DNA of 64,000 bases from Heyndrickxia oleronia (GCF_017809215.1 NZ_CP065424.1:104001-168000), one strand, 5' to 3'. Numbered from the stretch's first letter, positions 11,006 through 20,705 are shown. A program made the numbers and translations. The notes: generated from the letters alone by a model not told the origin.

Positions 11006-11515
11006 ATGGACATTTTGCTCGTAGATGGTTACAACATAATTGGTGCGTGGCCGGAGCTTAGAAGTTTAAAAAAAACAAATCTAAGTCATGCAAGAGATCG
11101 TTTAATTGAAAAAATGGCTGAATATCAGGGATACACAGGATATAGAGTAATTGTTGTATTTGATGCCTTATATGTTAAGGGGAAAGAAAAAAAGTATAAA
11201 CAGCATAAAGTTGAAGTTATATTTACAAAGGAAAATGAATCGGCCGATGAACGTATCGAAAAACTAGCAATCCAGTTAAATAATCGGACAACTCAGATTC
11301 ATGTTGCTACATCTGACTATACAGAGCAATGGGCGATCTTCGGACAAGGTGCACTTCGAATATCGGCACGAGAATTATTAAATGAAATGAATATGATTAA
11401 TCATAATATTGAAAAGGATGTTCGAGAAACACATGAATATAAGCCGGTTTCAAGGATTCCTTTAAGCAAAGATGTTGCTGAAATTTTCGAAAAGCTTAGG
11501 AGAGGTCAGCAATGA
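11006..11515 (+). CDS. rae1: Ribosome-dependent mRNA endonuclease Rae1 (YacP, NYN domain)
   Basis: A 169-aa PIN-like/NYN endoribonuclease that in B. subtilis enters the ribosomal A site and cleaves certain mRNAs in frame. Seen here: the starting DILLVDGYNIIGAW with the catalytic Asp, VVFDA, and the TKENESADERIE and VATSDYTEQ motifs. I choose ATG 11006; a GTG directly before it at 11003 overlaps the rlmB stop. The RBS is AAGGTGA within rlmB. It directly precedes sigH, as in B. subtilis. Confidence 0.93.
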   Translation: MDILLVDGYNIIGAWPELRSLKKTNLSHARDRLIEKMAEYQGYTGYRVIVVFDALYVKGKEKKYKQHKVEVIFTKENESADERIEKLAIQLNNRTTQIHVATSDYTEQWAIFGQGALRISARELLNEMNMINHNIEKDVRETHEYKPVSRIPLSKDVAEIFEKLRRGQQ

Positions 11516-11587
11516 GTATTGACGCTTGAAAATTCTGTAATGTATAATATTTCTATCTATTGCTTCCGAGCGGTCAGGGGGATTTAT

Positions 11588-12238
11588 GTGAACCTAAATG
11601 TTGAGGTAACACATAATGAAAATTATGTGATGATGGAAGATGAGCAATTGATTGAATTAGTCCATAAAGGTGATAGTGAAGCATTGGATTTTCTTATCCA
11701 GAAATACCGTAACTTCGTACGTGCAAAGGCACGATCATATTTTTTGGTCGGAGCTGATAAGGAAGATATTGTTCAAGAAGGTATGATTGGTCTGTATAAG
11801 GCCATCCGTGATTACAAGGAGGACAAGCTTACTTCGTTTAAAGCGTTTGCAGAGTTATGTATCATCCGCCAAATTATTACTGCAATTAAAACAGCCACCC
11901 GTCAGAAGCATATTCCACTGAACTCGTATGTTTCTCTTGATAAACCTATTTATGATGAGGAATCTGATCGAACATTAATGGATGTCATTTCAGGTGCAAA
12001 GATCATGAATCCTGAAGAACTTATTATTAATCGTGAAAAGTATGGAAACATAGAAGGGAAAATTTCAGAATTACTTAGTGACTTGGAGAGAAAAGTATTA
12101 GCACTTTATTTAGATGGGCAATCCTACCAGGAAATCTCTGAAGAATTAAATCGCCATGTGAAATCCATAGATAATGCACTTCAAAGGGTTAAACGAAAGC
12201 TAGAGCGTTATTTAGAAATACGTGAATTTAGTTCGTAG
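11588..12238 (+). CDS. sigH: RNA polymerase sigma-H factor
   Basis: Sigma factor for the transition to stationary phase and early sporulation. The 216-aa protein has region 2 (EALDFLIQKYRNFVRAKAR, GADKEDIVQEGMIGL) that binds core enzyme and the -10 element, and a C-terminal region 4 helix-turn-helix (SYQEISEELNRHVKSIDNA) that reads the -35 element. The GTG start at 11588 is preceded by CAGGGGGA and gives the usual length; the open frame extends 23 codons further upstream without an RBS and is probably untranslated. Confidence 0.95.
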   Translation: MNLNVEVTHNENYVMMEDEQLIELVHKGDSEALDFLIQKYRNFVRAKARSYFLVGADKEDIVQEGMIGLYKAIRDYKEDKLTSFKAFAELCIIRQIITAIKTATRQKHIPLNSYVSLDKPIYDEESDRTLMDVISGAKIMNPEELIINREKYGNIEGKISELLSDLERKVLALYLDGQSYQEISEELNRHVKSIDNALQRVKRKLERYLEIREFSS

Positions 12239-12251
12239 ACAAAACCTTTTA

Positions 12252-12281
12252 TTGACAAATCTAGATTTTGCGTGTTACTTT
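12252..12281 (+). promoter_or_regulatory. Candidate promoter for rpmG-secE
   Basis: TTGACA (12252-12257) and TACTTT (12276-12281) are 18 bp apart, with a TG extended -10 (TGT before TACTTT). It starts 14 bp after the sigH stop. The prediction is from pattern alone. Confidence 0.45.
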
Positions 12282-12319
12282 TTAACAAGTAAGATAGCGA
12301 TAATGAGGAATTTTTTATA

Positions 12320-12339
12320 TTAACATAAAATTATGTTAA
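12320..12339. repeat. Inverted repeat in the rpmG leader
   Basis: TTAACATA-AAAT-TATGTTAA is a perfect 8-bp inverted repeat, immediately followed by TATAAT (12342-12347). It could be an operator or a hairpin close to the rpmG RBS. A start from this TATAAT would leave almost no leader, so its meaning is unclear. Confidence 0.4.
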
Positions 12340-12360
12340 CCTATAATAGTAGGTGTAAAT

Positions 12361-12510
12361 ATGCAGAAAAAAATAGTGTTAGCCTGTTCAAAATGCGGAT
12401 CGAGAAATTACTCGACCTTTCATAATAAAGAAACAAATACTGAACGGTTAGAGGTCAAAAAATTTTGTAAATATTGTAATGCCCATACGGAACATCGAGA
12501 AACAAAATAG
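12361..12510 (+). CDS. rpmG: 50S ribosomal protein L33 (zinc-binding form)
   Basis: A small 49-aa protein ([16 protein letters not shown]...) with the paired cysteines C9/C12 and C36/C39 of the zinc-binding C+ form. It sits directly before secE, the conserved position of one rpmG copy in bacilli. The start follows TAGGTG. Bacilli usually carry additional L33 genes elsewhere. Confidence 0.93.
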   Translation: MQKKIVLACSKCGSRNYSTFHNKETNTERLEVKKFCKYCNAHTEHRETK

Positions 12511-12589
12511 TATTATTTATAAATATAAATAGAACGAATTACTAGATTATTAATTAAAGATTCATCCTATCATGATGGAGGTTTCAAAC

Positions 12590-12769
12590 ATGTCTATTGC
12601 GAAATTCTTTCGAAATGTAGCATCAGAAATGAGGAAGGTTAGCTGGCCAAAGAAAAAGGAGTTAACGAATTACACAGTAACAGTAGTTACAACAGTTGTC
12701 TTTCTTGCTGTTTTTTTTATGGTCGTCGATCTAGGAATATCTTCACTCATTAAGTTAATTTTGAAGTAA
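12590..12769 (+). CDS. secE: Preprotein translocase subunit SecE
   Basis: Essential clamp subunit of the SecYEG channel. It is the short Gram-positive form of 59 aa with a single membrane segment (about 28-50) and the conserved cytosolic motif EMRKVSWPKKKEL ahead of it. ATG 12590 follows GATGGAGG; the upstream in-frame ATGs at 12572 and 12575 overlap that RBS. The partner secY is at 38828. Confidence 0.95.
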   Translation: MSIAKFFRNVASEMRKVSWPKKKELTNYTVTVVTTVVFLAVFFMVVDLGISSLIKLILK

Positions 12770-12792
12770 ATATATAGATTTTAAACTTTGTA

Positions 12793-12868
12793 TTGAATAA
12801 CTTATAACAATGCATGGTATAATGAATTTAAATAAATGTATTTCTTAGCCCGGTTAACGGGTTTTTTC
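12793..12868 (+). promoter_or_regulatory. Candidate nusG promoter followed by a leader terminator
   Basis: TTGAAT (12793-12798) and TATAAT (12818-12823) form a promoter with a TGG extended -10 that offsets the long 19-bp spacer. About 30 nt downstream CCCG-GTTAA-CGGG followed by six Ts (12850-12867) resembles an intrinsic terminator. It could end secE transcripts or attenuate a nusG transcript. Confidence 0.5.
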
Positions 12869-12932
12869 GTTTTGGAAAAAAATACTTATTATATAATTAG
12901 TTGGGGAGGGACGGACATTTAAGTCCTCGTGA

Positions 12933-13466
12933 ATGGAAAAGAATTGGTATGTTGTTCATACGTATTCGGGTTATGAAAATAAAGTAAAAGCAAACCTAGA
13001 GAAGCGTGTTGAATCGATGGGTATGCAAGATAAAATTTTTAGAGTGGTTGTTCCAGAGGAAGAAGAAACAGAAATAAAAAATGGTAAGAAAAAAGTGTTA
13101 AAGCGTAAAGTTTTCCCAGGATATGTTCTTGTTGAGATCATTATGACCGACGATTCATGGTATGTTGTTCGAAATACACCTGGGGTTACAGGCTTTGTAG
13201 GATCAGCGGGATCTGGTTCTAAACCGACTCCATTATTACCAGAAGAAGTTAAGGTTATTCTGAAACATATGGGTATGGATGAAAAACGCATAGATATAGA
13301 TTTTGAAGTTGGTGAATCAGTTACTGTAAAAGAAGGACCATTTGCTAACTTTACTGGTAAAATAGAGGAAATTGATCGTGACAAAGGTAGAGCGAAAGTT
13401 ATGGTCAATATGTTTGGTAGAGAGACTCCGGTTGATCTTGTTTTTACACAAATTGATAAAATATAA
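12933..13466 (+). CDS. nusG: Transcription elongation/termination factor NusG
   Basis: A 177-aa RNA polymerase-binding factor that sets pausing and termination and bridges to ribosomes. The NGN domain occupies about 1-110 (WYVVHTYSGYENKVK, FPGYVLVEI, VRNTPGVTGFVG) and a C-terminal KOW domain about 123-175 (VTVKEGPFANFTGKIEEID). It lies between secE and rplK, as usual. Confidence 0.97.
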   Translation: MEKNWYVVHTYSGYENKVKANLEKRVESMGMQDKIFRVVVPEEEETEIKNGKKKVLKRKVFPGYVLVEIIMTDDSWYVVRNTPGVTGFVGSAGSGSKPTPLLPEEVKVILKHMGMDEKRIDIDFEVGESVTVKEGPFANFTGKIEEIDRDKGRAKVMVNMFGRETPVDLVFTQIDKI

Positions 13467-13591
13467 ATTGAAACAACTTGATATTTGTTTTTAAAAATGG
13501 TAACATTCTTTAGGTCAGTATGTTCTCAAAAAAGAGAAACTGAACAAAATATATCTATCTTTATGATAAATAAAGATTTTTTTAAATGATG

Positions 13592-13625
13592 AGTGGGAGG
13601 GAAATTCCCTATTACCACATCACGG
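13592..13625 (+). promoter_or_regulatory. Candidate L1-binding mRNA element before rplK
   Basis: GTGGGAG (13593-13599) and ACCACA (13614-13619) can form a GTGG/CCAC stem about 20 nt before the rplK start. The same pair with identical spacing recurs before rplA at 14144. L1 is a known autogenous regulator of the rplK-rplA operon in bacteria, so a shared target is plausible. Confidence 0.5.
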
Positions 13626-13645
13626 ACTTTAAGGAGGTGTGTCTC

Positions 13646-14071
13646 GTGGCTAAAAAAGTAGTGAAGATTGTAAAATTACAAATTCCTGCTGGTAAAGCAA
13701 ACCCAGCTCCACCGGTTGGTCCTGCACTTGGTCAAGCTGGTGTTAATATCATGGGATTCTGTAAGGAGTTTAATGCTCGTACTGCAGACCAAGCTGGTTT
13801 AATTATCCCTGTTGAAATTACGGTATTTGAAGACCGTTCATTTACATTTATCACAAAAACCCCACCTGCTGCGGTTTTACTTAAAAAAGCAGCTGGAATC
13901 GAATCTGGTTCTGGTGAGCCTAACCGCAAAAAGGTAGCGACTGTTAAGCGTGACAAAGTACGTGAAATCGCTGAAACAAAAATGCCTGACCTAAACGCAG
14001 CTAGCGTTGAAGCAGCTATGCGCATGGTTGAAGGTACTGCACGCAGCATGGGTATCACAATCGAAGATTAA
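13646..14071 (+). CDS. rplK: 50S ribosomal protein L11
   Basis: A 141-aa stalk-base protein that binds 23S rRNA helices 43/44 and is needed for RelA activation and thiostrepton binding. It shows the N-terminal [21 protein letters not shown] and the C-terminal rRNA-binding domain from about residue 75. The start is GTG 13646, preceded by AAGGAGGTG; the frame is open upstream, but the extra codons have no support. It forms an operon with rplA. Confidence 0.96.
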   Translation: MAKKVVKIVKLQIPAGKANPAPPVGPALGQAGVNIMGFCKEFNARTADQAGLIIPVEITVFEDRSFTFITKTPPAAVLLKKAAGIESGSGEPNRKKVATVKRDKVREIAETKMPDLNAASVEAAMRMVEGTARSMGITIED

Positions 14072-14102
14072 TCCATGCAAACAAATGGTTTTTCGTCCGA
14101 CG

Positions 14103-14137
14103 GGGTTGCGATGCTAAAAGATACTTGCTCGCAACCT
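14103..14137 (+). repeat. Hairpin in the rplK-rplA intergenic region
   Basis: GGTTGCGA pairs with TCGCAACC around a loop of about 17 nt. It lies directly upstream of the second GTGGGAG/ACCACA motif and may help present it. No T tract follows. Confidence 0.45.
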
Positions 14138-14143
14138 TTATTC

Positions 14144-14172
14144 GTGGGAGGTAAATCCGCTAAAACCACATT
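14144..14172 (+). promoter_or_regulatory. Candidate L1-binding mRNA element before rplA
   Basis: GTGGGAG (14144-14150) followed after 14 nt by ACCACA (14165-14170), the same arrangement as before rplK. The element lies just upstream of the rplA RBS GAGGAGG, a position suited to translational control by L1. Confidence 0.5.
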
Positions 14173-14189
14173 CGAGGAGGAAAATTAGA

Positions 14190-14891
14190 ATGGCTAAAAA
14201 AGGTAAAAAATATGTTGAAGCTTTAAAATTAGTTGATCGCACAAAAGCTTACTCTGTTAATGAAGCGATCGAACTAGTAAAGAAAACTAGTTTTGCAAAG
14301 TTTGATGCTACTGTTGAAGTTGCATTTCGTCTTGGAGTAGATCCTAAGAAAGCGGACCAACAAATCCGTGGCGCAGTTGTACTTCCTAACGGAACTGGTA
14401 AAACTCAACGCGTATTAGTATTTGCAAAAGGTGAAAAAGCGAAAGAAGCAGAAGCAGCTGGCGCAGATTATGTTGGAGATAGCGAATATATCAACAAAAT
14501 CAACCAAGGTTGGTTTGAGTTTGATGTTATCGTTGCAACTCCTGACATGATGGGTGAAGTTGGTAAATTAGGTCGTGTTCTTGGACCAAAAGGTTTAATG
14601 CCAAACCCTAAAACTGGAACAGTTACATTTGATGTAACAAAAGCAATTAATGAAATCAAAGCTGGTAAAGTTGAATACCGTGTTGAAAAAGCTGGTAATA
14701 TCCATGTTCCAATCGGTAAAGTATCATTTGATACTGATAAATTAGTTGAAAACTTTACAACAATCTTTGATACTCTATTAAAAGTAAAACCAGCAGCTGC
14801 AAAAGGTACTTACATGAAAAACATCTCAGTTACTTCAACAATGGGACCTGGTGTAAGAGTTGACGGTTCATCATTTGTTGTAAAAAACTAA
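14190..14891 (+). CDS. rplA: 50S ribosomal protein L1
   Basis: A 233-aa protein of the L1 stalk that guides deacylated tRNA out of the E site and can repress its own operon. Typical signatures are visible: [32 protein letters not shown] near the start (residues about 24-56) and the domain II hinge [23 protein letters not shown] near 115-140. A GAGGAGG RBS precedes the ATG. Length is normal. Confidence 0.97.
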   Translation: MAKKGKKYVEALKLVDRTKAYSVNEAIELVKKTSFAKFDATVEVAFRLGVDPKKADQQIRGAVVLPNGTGKTQRVLVFAKGEKAKEAEAAGADYVGDSEYINKINQGWFEFDVIVATPDMMGEVGKLGRVLGPKGLMPNPKTGTVTFDVTKAINEIKAGKVEYRVEKAGNIHVPIGKVSFDTDKLVENFTTIFDTLLKVKPAAAKGTYMKNISVTSTMGPGVRVDGSSFVVKN

Positions 14892-14935
14892 GTTGACTTT
14901 ATAGATTATCCTTGTTATAATAAACGCTGTGTTTA

Positions 14936-15090
14936 ATTAAATAACATTTGTACCGTAGACAGTAGGTGCTTGTAAAAGCTTAATTTCCTACCGAGGTAAT
15001 GCATTTATAAATTATAGTTTTCGTGACTATTGCATTAAACCTCCATGTCTACTTTGGGATATGGAGGTTTTCATATTTCGGTATAAGTGT
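14936..15090 (+). promoter_or_regulatory. L10 ribosomal protein leader with attenuator
   Basis: The space between rplA and rplJ matches the place and look of the L10(L12)4 autoregulatory leader known in bacilli. It ends in the hairpin AAACCTCCAT/ATGGAGGTTT (15037-15070), followed by TTTTC, which can act as a terminator. The stretch before it (GTACCGTAGACAGTAGGTGC, then TTTCCTACCGAGGTAATGC) contains the kind of alternate pairing the leader family uses. Confidence 0.75.
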
Positions 15091-15118
15091 TCATCTAGAA
15101 TTCTTAGGAGGTGTAAAG

Positions 15119-15619
15119 ATGAGCAGTGCAATTGATCAAAAGAAACAAGTCGTAGAAGAAATCGCTGAAAAGTTAAAATCAAGCGTATCTACAGTAATCG
15201 TTGACTACCGTGGATTAAATGTTGCAGAAGTAACTGAACTTCGTAAACAACTTCGTGAAGCAGGAATCGAGTTCAAAGTTTACAAAAACACTTTAACTCG
15301 CCGTGCTGCAGAAATGGCTGAATTAACTGGTTTAGATGAGTCATTAACTGGCCCTAACGCAATCGCATTCAGTACAGAAGATGTTGTTGCACCAGCGAAA
15401 ATCCTAAACGATTTCGCTAAAAAGAATGAGGCTCTAGAAATTAAAGCAGGTGTGATTGAAGGAAATACAGCAACTGTTGAAGAAATTAAAGCTCTTGCTG
15501 AACTACCTTCTCGCGAAGGCTTACTTTCTATGTTGCTTAGCGTTCTTCAAGCACCAATCCGCAACTTGGCTCTTGCTACAAAAGCTGTTGCAGACCAAAA
15601 AGAAGAACAAGGTGCTTAA
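15119..15619 (+). CDS. rplJ: 50S ribosomal protein L10
   Basis: A 166-aa stalk protein; its N-terminal part binds 23S rRNA and L11, and its C-terminal helix anchors L7/L12 dimers. It shows [29 protein letters not shown] and the typical YKNTLTRRA motif. ATG 15119 follows TTAGGAGGTG; an open frame extends 32 codons upstream but runs through the leader attenuator and is not a gene. Confidence 0.97.
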   Translation: MSSAIDQKKQVVEEIAEKLKSSVSTVIVDYRGLNVAEVTELRKQLREAGIEFKVYKNTLTRRAAEMAELTGLDESLTGPNAIAFSTEDVVAPAKILNDFAKKNEALEIKAGVIEGNTATVEEIKALAELPSREGLLSMLLSVLQAPIRNLALATKAVADQKEEQGA

Positions 15620-15705
15620 TAGCTGTTTTATAGCTTAAATATAGCAAACTTGATACAAATTACTTTACTATAAAATAATTATTGAAAAATTAGGAGGATA
15701 TCATA

Positions 15706-16071
15706 ATGACTAAAGAACAAATCATTGAAGCTGTCAAAGAAATGACAGTTCTTGAATTAAATGACCTTGTTAAAGCTATCGAAGAAGAATTTGGTGTAAC
15801 TGCTGCTGCTCCTGTAGCTGTTGTAGGTGGAGCTGCTGGTGGCGATGCTGCTGCAGAAAAAACTGAATTTGATGTTGTACTTGCTAATGCTGGTGCTCAA
15901 AAAATCAAAGTTATTAAAGTTGTTCGCGAAATCACAGGTCTTGGCCTTAAAGAAGCGAAAGAAGTTGTTGACAACGCTCCAAAATCTCTTAAAGAAGGCG
16001 TTGCTAAAGAAGAAGCTGAAGAAATCAAAGCTAAACTTGAAGAAGTTGGAGCTAGCGTAGAAGTTAAGTAA
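15706..16071 (+). CDS. rplL: 50S ribosomal protein L7/L12
   Basis: A 121-aa acidic protein, multi-copy on the stalk, that recruits translational GTPases. It has the N-terminal dimerisation region (1-35), an alanine/glycine-rich hinge ([16 protein letters not shown], about 36-53) and the C-terminal globular domain with [19 protein letters not shown]. Codon use is strongly biased, as expected for a very highly expressed gene. The RBS is TTAGGAGGA. Confidence 0.97.
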   Translation: MTKEQIIEAVKEMTVLELNDLVKAIEEEFGVTAAAPVAVVGGAAGGDAAAEKTEFDVVLANAGAQKIKVIKVVREITGLGLKEAKEVVDNAPKSLKEGVAKEEAEEIKAKLEEVGASVEVK

Positions 16072-16083
16072 TCATCACGATTA

Positions 16084-16117
16084 AAAAAGCTCGCTGTTTA
16101 AGGCGAGCTTTTTTTGT
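16084..16117 (+). terminator. Rho-independent terminator after rplL
   Basis: AAAAAGCTCGC and GCGAGCTTTTTTT flank an 8-nt loop; seven Ts follow the stem. It ends the rplJ-rplL transcript 10-15 bp after the stop. Confidence 0.92.
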
Positions 16118-16182
16118 CTATTTTAGTAGTAATTGGTTAAAGACGGTAATAATCAGTTAGTTTTTTAAAAGGATGAGATAGG

Positions 16183-16785
16183 ATGAACAATCATTACTAT
16201 TCGCGAAATCCAGAAATTGAAAGTAGTCCGCTTTATTGGAATTTTACTCTTCGTGGTCACAACTTCGCATTTAAATCTGATCAAGGCGTTTTTTCGAAAA
16301 AAGAAGTTGATTACGGTTCTAGATTTTTAATCGATCAATTCGTGCCTCCGGAAATTAGTGGTCCATTTCTGGATGTTGGATGCGGTTATGGTCCTATCGG
16401 TCTTGCTTTGGCAAAGATATCGCAGGATCGCATTGTCCACATGGTTGATGTTAATCAACGTGCACTTGAACTTGCAGAAGAAAATGCGCTGCATAACCAG
16501 ATTTCAAATATTAAGGTATATGAAAGTGATCGATTTGAAAGTGTTCAAGAGAATGAATTTGCAGCCATAATTACTAATCCACCAATTCGTGCCGGTAAAA
16601 AGATTGTACATGATATTCTGGAAAATAGTTTTTACCATTTAAAACAACAAGGTGAATTATGGGTTGTTATTCAAAAGAAGCAAGGTGCTCCATCTGCGAA
16701 GGATAAATTAGAGGAAATTTTCAATGAAGTAGAGATTGTAGGAAAAAATAAAGGATATTATATTTTAAAGGCTAAAAAATCTTGA
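16183..16785 (+). CDS. Class I SAM-dependent methyltransferase, RsmC-like (YbxB)
   Basis: A 200-aa MTS-domain methyltransferase in the conserved slot between rplL and rpoB. The SAM-binding glycine motif is LDVGCGYGPIGLALAK (about 63-78) and the catalytic motif is TNPPIRAGK (NPPxR, near 129), which marks RsmC/RlmG-type guanine N2 methyltransferases. The B. subtilis counterpart is YbxB. The exact rRNA target here is inferred only from the family. Confidence 0.9.
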   Translation: MNNHYYSRNPEIESSPLYWNFTLRGHNFAFKSDQGVFSKKEVDYGSRFLIDQFVPPEISGPFLDVGCGYGPIGLALAKISQDRIVHMVDVNQRALELAEENALHNQISNIKVYESDRFESVQENEFAAIITNPPIRAGKKIVHDILENSFYHLKQQGELWVVIQKKQGAPSAKDKLEEIFNEVEIVGKNKGYYILKAKKS

Positions 16786-16810
16786 CGTCTATTAAACCAT
16801 GTGGTAGCAT
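16782..16810 (+). promoter_or_regulatory. Candidate rpoB-rpoC promoter
   Basis: TTGACG (16782-16787), overlapping the preceding stop codon, is 17 bp from TAGCAT (16805-16810), which has a TGG extension. It would give a leader of about 215 nt containing a GGTTTT/AAAACC hairpin (16927-16943) followed by CTTTTTCTTTTT, a possible attenuator. A second TATAAT at 16990 has no good -35. Confidence 0.45.
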
Positions 16811-17033
16811 TATAAAATGCCAATATGATATTTTCTATAATTATATTCAAAATCATAATGTCAAGTATATTTTTTGGTTATTATGGAAAATACTTATAAA
16901 ATAATAGCTCGTCATGTGAAAAATGTGGTTTTTATAGAAAACCCTTTTTCTTTTTGTCTTATGTTCAGCTTGGTTGTCCTGACTTAAGATATAATAAACG
17001 CAACCAAAACGCTTGATTTGAGGGGTGAATCAG

Positions 17034-20000
17034 TTGACAGGTCAACTTGTTCAGTATGGACGACACCGCCAACGCAGAAGTTTTGCGCGTATTAGCGAAG
17101 TTCTAGAATTACCAAATCTTATTGAAATTCAAACCTCTTCGTATCAATGGTTTCTTGATGAGGGTTTGAGAGAAATGTTCCAGGACATTTCACCTATTGA
17201 AGATTTCGCTGGAAATCTATCTTTAGAATTTATTGATTACAGTCTTGGTGAGCCAAAGTACTCTGTTGAAGAGTGTAAAGAGCGTGATGTTACTTATTCC
17301 GCTTCCCTTCGAGTGAAGGTTCGTTTGGTGAACAAAGAGACTGGAGAAGTAAAAGATCAAGATGTATTTATGGGTGATTTCCCATTAATGACCGAAACAG
17401 GTACATTTATTATTAATGGGGCAGAGCGTGTTATTGTATCACAGCTTGTTCGATCACCGAGTGTGTATTTTAATGGAAAAATGGATAAAAACGGGAAGCA
17501 AGGTTTTGCTGCTACAGTTATTCCAAATCGCGGAGCATGGCTTGAATATGAAACGGATGCTAAAGATGTAGTATACGTTCGTATCGATCGCACAAGAAAA
17601 TTACCAGTTACGGTTCTTTTACGTGCGCTAGGGTTCGGCTCTGATCAAGAAATCATCGATTTATTAGGGGATAACGAGTTTATTCGTAATACCCTTGAAA
17701 AGGATAATACGGAAAGTACGGAAAAGGCGCTTTTAGAAATCTATGAACGTCTACGTCCTGGTGAACCACCTACAGTGGAGAATGCAAAAAGTTTATTAAT
17801 TTCACGTTTCTTTGACCCAAAACGTTATGATTTAGCAAACGTTGGGCGTTACAAAATTAATAAAAAATTGCATTTGAAAAATCGCCTTTTTGGACAGAGA
17901 TTGGCAGAAACATTAGCTGATCCTGAAACTGGTGAAATTATTGCTGAGGCAGGTACTACACTTGACCGTCGTACTTTAGATAAAATTTTGCCTAGTTTAG
18001 AAAATGGAACAGGCTTTAAAGTATACCCACAAGTTGGTGGAGTTGTTGAAGATGATATCGTTCTTCAATCTATTAAGATTTACGCACCAATTGATGATGG
18101 GGAAAAAGTGATAAATGTACTAGGAAATGCTTATATTGACGAAAGTGTAAAAAATATTACACCTGCAGATATTATTTCGTCTATTAGCTATTTCTTTAAT
18201 TTATTACATGGTGTAGGTGACACGGATGATATCGATCATTTAGGTAACCGTCGCTTACGCTCTGTTGGTGAATTATTACAAAATCAATTCCGTATTGGGT
18301 TATCTCGTATGGAAAGAGTTGTTCGTGAAAGAATGTCTATTCAAGATATTAACACGATCACTCCACAGCAATTAATTAATATTCGCCCTGTTATTGCAGC
18401 TATTAAAGAGTTCTTTGGTAGTTCACAGCTTTCACAATTCATGGATCAAACGAATCCACTTGCAGAATTAACTCATAAACGAAGATTGTCTGCACTTGGA
18501 CCTGGTGGTTTAACACGTGAACGTGCTGGAATGGAAGTTCGTGACGTTCACTATTCTCACTATGGTCGTATGTGTCCAATTGAAACGCCTGAGGGACCGA
18601 ATATTGGGTTAATTAACTCGTTATCATCATATGCGAAAGTCAATCGTTTTGGATTTATCGAAACTCCATATCGTCGTGTTGACCCTGAAACAGGGAAATT
18701 AACCGATCATATTGATTATTTGACTGCAGATGAAGAGGATAATTATGTAGTTGCACAGGCGAATTCTCGTATTGCAGAGGATGGATCCTTCGCGGATGAG
18801 GAAGTAATTGCTCGTTTTAGAGGGGAAAATACAGCTGTTAAACGGGAAAGAATCGACTATATGGACGTTTCTCCTAAGCAAGTAGTTTCTGCTGCTACAG
18901 CATGTATTCCATTCTTAGAGAACGATGACTCAAACCGTGCCCTCATGGGAGCGAACATGCAACGTCAGGCTGTTCCACTTATGCAACCGGAATCTCCAAT
19001 TGTAGGTACCGGTATGGAGCATGTATCTGCAAAGGACTCTGGTGCAGCTGTTATTTGTAAACATGATGGTATTGTTGAACATGTTGAAGCTAGAGAAATC
19101 TGGGTTCGTCGTGTGAAAGATGTTGATGGTCAACAAGTAAAAGGTGACCTAGATAAATATCGCTTACAGAAGTTTATTCGTTCAAACCAAGGTACTTGTT
19201 ATAACCAACGCCCGATCGTTAGTGTGGGAGACCATGTGACAAAAGGTGAAGTTCTTGGTGATGGACCGTCTATGGAAAAGGCTGAACTAGCATTAGGTCG
19301 TAATGTTCTTGTAGCATTTATGACTTGGGATGGCTATAACTATGAAGATGCGATCATCATGAGCGAAAGACTTGTAAAAGATGATGTCTATACTTCTATT
19401 CATATTGAAGAATATGAGTCAGAAGCCCGTGATACAAAACTTGGACCAGAAGAAATGACAAGAGATATTCCGAATGTTGGGGAAGATGCTCTTCGTAACT
19501 TAGATGAACGTGGAATTATCCGAATTGGTGCTGAAGTAAAAGATGGTGATCTTCTTGTCGGTAAAGTTACTCCTAAGGGTGTCACGGAATTAACGGCTGA
19601 AGAACGTTTATTACATGCCATTTTTGGTGAAAAAGCACGTGAAGTTCGTGATACTTCATTACGTGTACCGCATGGTGGCGGTGGGATTGTTCTTGATGTT
19701 AAAGTCTTTAATCGTGAAGATGGTGACGAACTTCCACCAGGAGTAAACCAATTGGTACGTGTGTATATTGTTCAAAAGCGTAAAATTCATCAAGGTGATA
19801 AAATGGCTGGACGCCATGGTAATAAAGGGGTTATCTCTCGTATTCTTCCGGAAGAGGATATGCCGTTTTTACCTGATGGTACACCAGTAGATATCATGTT
19901 AAACCCATTAGGGGTTCCTTCACGTATGAACATCGGTCAAGTACTTGAATTGCATTTAGGTATGGCTGCTAGATATTTAGGTATTCATGTAGCTACACCA

Positions 20001-20591
20001 GTATTTGACGGTGCGACAGAGGAAGATGTATGGGATACGATTGAAGAAGCAGGTATGGCAAGTGACGCGAAAACGATTCTTTATGATGGTCGAACAGGTG
20101 AACCGTTTGATAATCGTGTTTCTGTTGGTATCATGTATATGATTAAATTAGCACACATGGTAGATGACAAGTTACATGCTCGTTCTACTGGACCTTATTC
20201 ACTTGTTACACAACAACCACTTGGTGGTAAAGCACAATTTGGTGGACAACGTTTTGGGGAAATGGAAGTTTGGGCGCTTGAAGCATATGGAGCTGCCTAT
20301 ACATTACAAGAGATCCTTACTGTTAAATCAGATGATGTTGTTGGTCGTGTGAAAACATATGAAGCCATTGTGAAGGGTGAAAATGTTCCAGAACCTGGAG
20401 TTCCTGAATCATTTAAAGTGTTGATTAAGGAATTACAAAGTTTAGGAATGGACGTAAAAATTCTTTCTAGTGATGATCAAGAAATTGAAATGCGTGATTT
20501 AGAGGATGAAGATGATGTCAATCAAGCAGATACTCTAAATATTGCACCAGAATCTAAAGAAGAATCAGAAATAGTTGCGTCAAAGGAATAG
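17034..20591 (+). CDS. rpoB: DNA-directed RNA polymerase subunit beta
   Basis: The catalytic beta subunit, 1185 aa. It matches B. subtilis RpoB from the first residues ([15 protein letters not shown]), with the rifampicin pocket ([20 protein letters not shown], wild-type at the common resistance positions), the active-site [10 protein letters not shown] motif and the C-terminal [19 protein letters not shown] clamp region. The start is TTG 17034, as in B. subtilis, with GAGGGGTGA ahead; a GTG at 17025 is inside the RBS. It is highly expressed and coupled to rpoC. Confidence 0.97.
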   Translation: MTGQLVQYGRHRQRRSFARISEVLELPNLIEIQTSSYQWFLDEGLREMFQDISPIEDFAGNLSLEFIDYSLGEPKYSVEECKERDVTYSASLRVKVRLVNKETGEVKDQDVFMGDFPLMTETGTFIINGAERVIVSQLVRSPSVYFNGKMDKNGKQGFAATVIPNRGAWLEYETDAKDVVYVRIDRTRKLPVTVLLRALGFGSDQEIIDLLGDNEFIRNTLEKDNTESTEKALLEIYERLRPGEPPTVENAKSLLISRFFDPKRYDLANVGRYKINKKLHLKNRLFGQRLAETLADPETGEIIAEAGTTLDRRTLDKILPSLENGTGFKVYPQVGGVVEDDIVLQSIKIYAPIDDGEKVINVLGNAYIDESVKNITPADIISSISYFFNLLHGVGDTDDIDHLGNRRLRSVGELLQNQFRIGLSRMERVVRERMSIQDINTITPQQLINIRPVIAAIKEFFGSSQLSQFMDQTNPLAELTHKRRLSALGPGGLTRERAGMEVRDVHYSHYGRMCPIETPEGPNIGLINSLSSYAKVNRFGFIETPYRRVDPETGKLTDHIDYLTADEEDNYVVAQANSRIAEDGSFADEEVIARFRGENTAVKRERIDYMDVSPKQVVSAATACIPFLENDDSNRALMGANMQRQAVPLMQPESPIVGTGMEHVSAKDSGAAVICKHDGIVEHVEAREIWVRRVKDVDGQQVKGDLDKYRLQKFIRSNQGTCYNQRPIVSVGDHVTKGEVLGDGPSMEKAELALGRNVLVAFMTWDGYNYEDAIIMSERLVKDDVYTSIHIEEYESEARDTKLGPEEMTRDIPNVGEDALRNLDERGIIRIGAEVKDGDLLVGKVTPKGVTELTAEERLLHAIFGEKAREVRDTSLRVPHGGGGIVLDVKVFNREDGDELPPGVNQLVRVYIVQKRKIHQGDKMAGRHGNKGVISRILPEEDMPFLPDGTPVDIMLNPLGVPSRMNIGQVLELHLGMAARYLGIHVATPVFDGATEEDVWDTIEEAGMASDAKTILYDGRTGEPFDNRVSVGIMYMIKLAHMVDDKLHARSTGPYSLVTQQPLGGKAQFGGQRFGEMEVWALEAYGAAYTLQEILTVKSDDVVGRVKTYEAIVKGENVPEPGVPESFKVLIKELQSLGMDVKILSSDDQEIEMRDLEDEDDVNQADTLNIAPESKEESEIVASKE

Positions 20592-20635
20592 TCCTTTAAA
20601 ATAAATAAGTTAAAAAATCGAATATATTTGTTGCT

Positions 20636-20705
20636 CTAGCGCCAAGCCCCTTAGGTTTCGTCTCATGGAGGCAGGCCAATGACAGTTTGGCGCTAGTGCC
20701 TTTTT
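20636..20705 (+). repeat. Long inverted repeat with T tract between rpoB and rpoC
   Basis: CTAGCGCCAA (20636-20645) pairs with TTGGCGCTAG (20687-20696) around a 41-nt, fairly G+C-rich loop, and TGCCTTTTT follows. The shape resembles a terminator or a mobile intergenic repeat that begins with a CTAGC(G/T)CC box; a related box begins the element at 44251. The surrounding 150-bp gap holds nothing else except the rpoC RBS. Confidence 0.6.

Noticed and set aside
16954..16995. Possible second rpoB promoter using TATAAT at 16990
   Set aside because: TTGTCT and other -35 candidates are 10, 14, 20 or 30 bp away; no acceptable spacing.
18420..18530. Possible rifampicin-resistance changes in rpoB
   Set aside because: All residues of the rifampicin pocket I can read are wild type.
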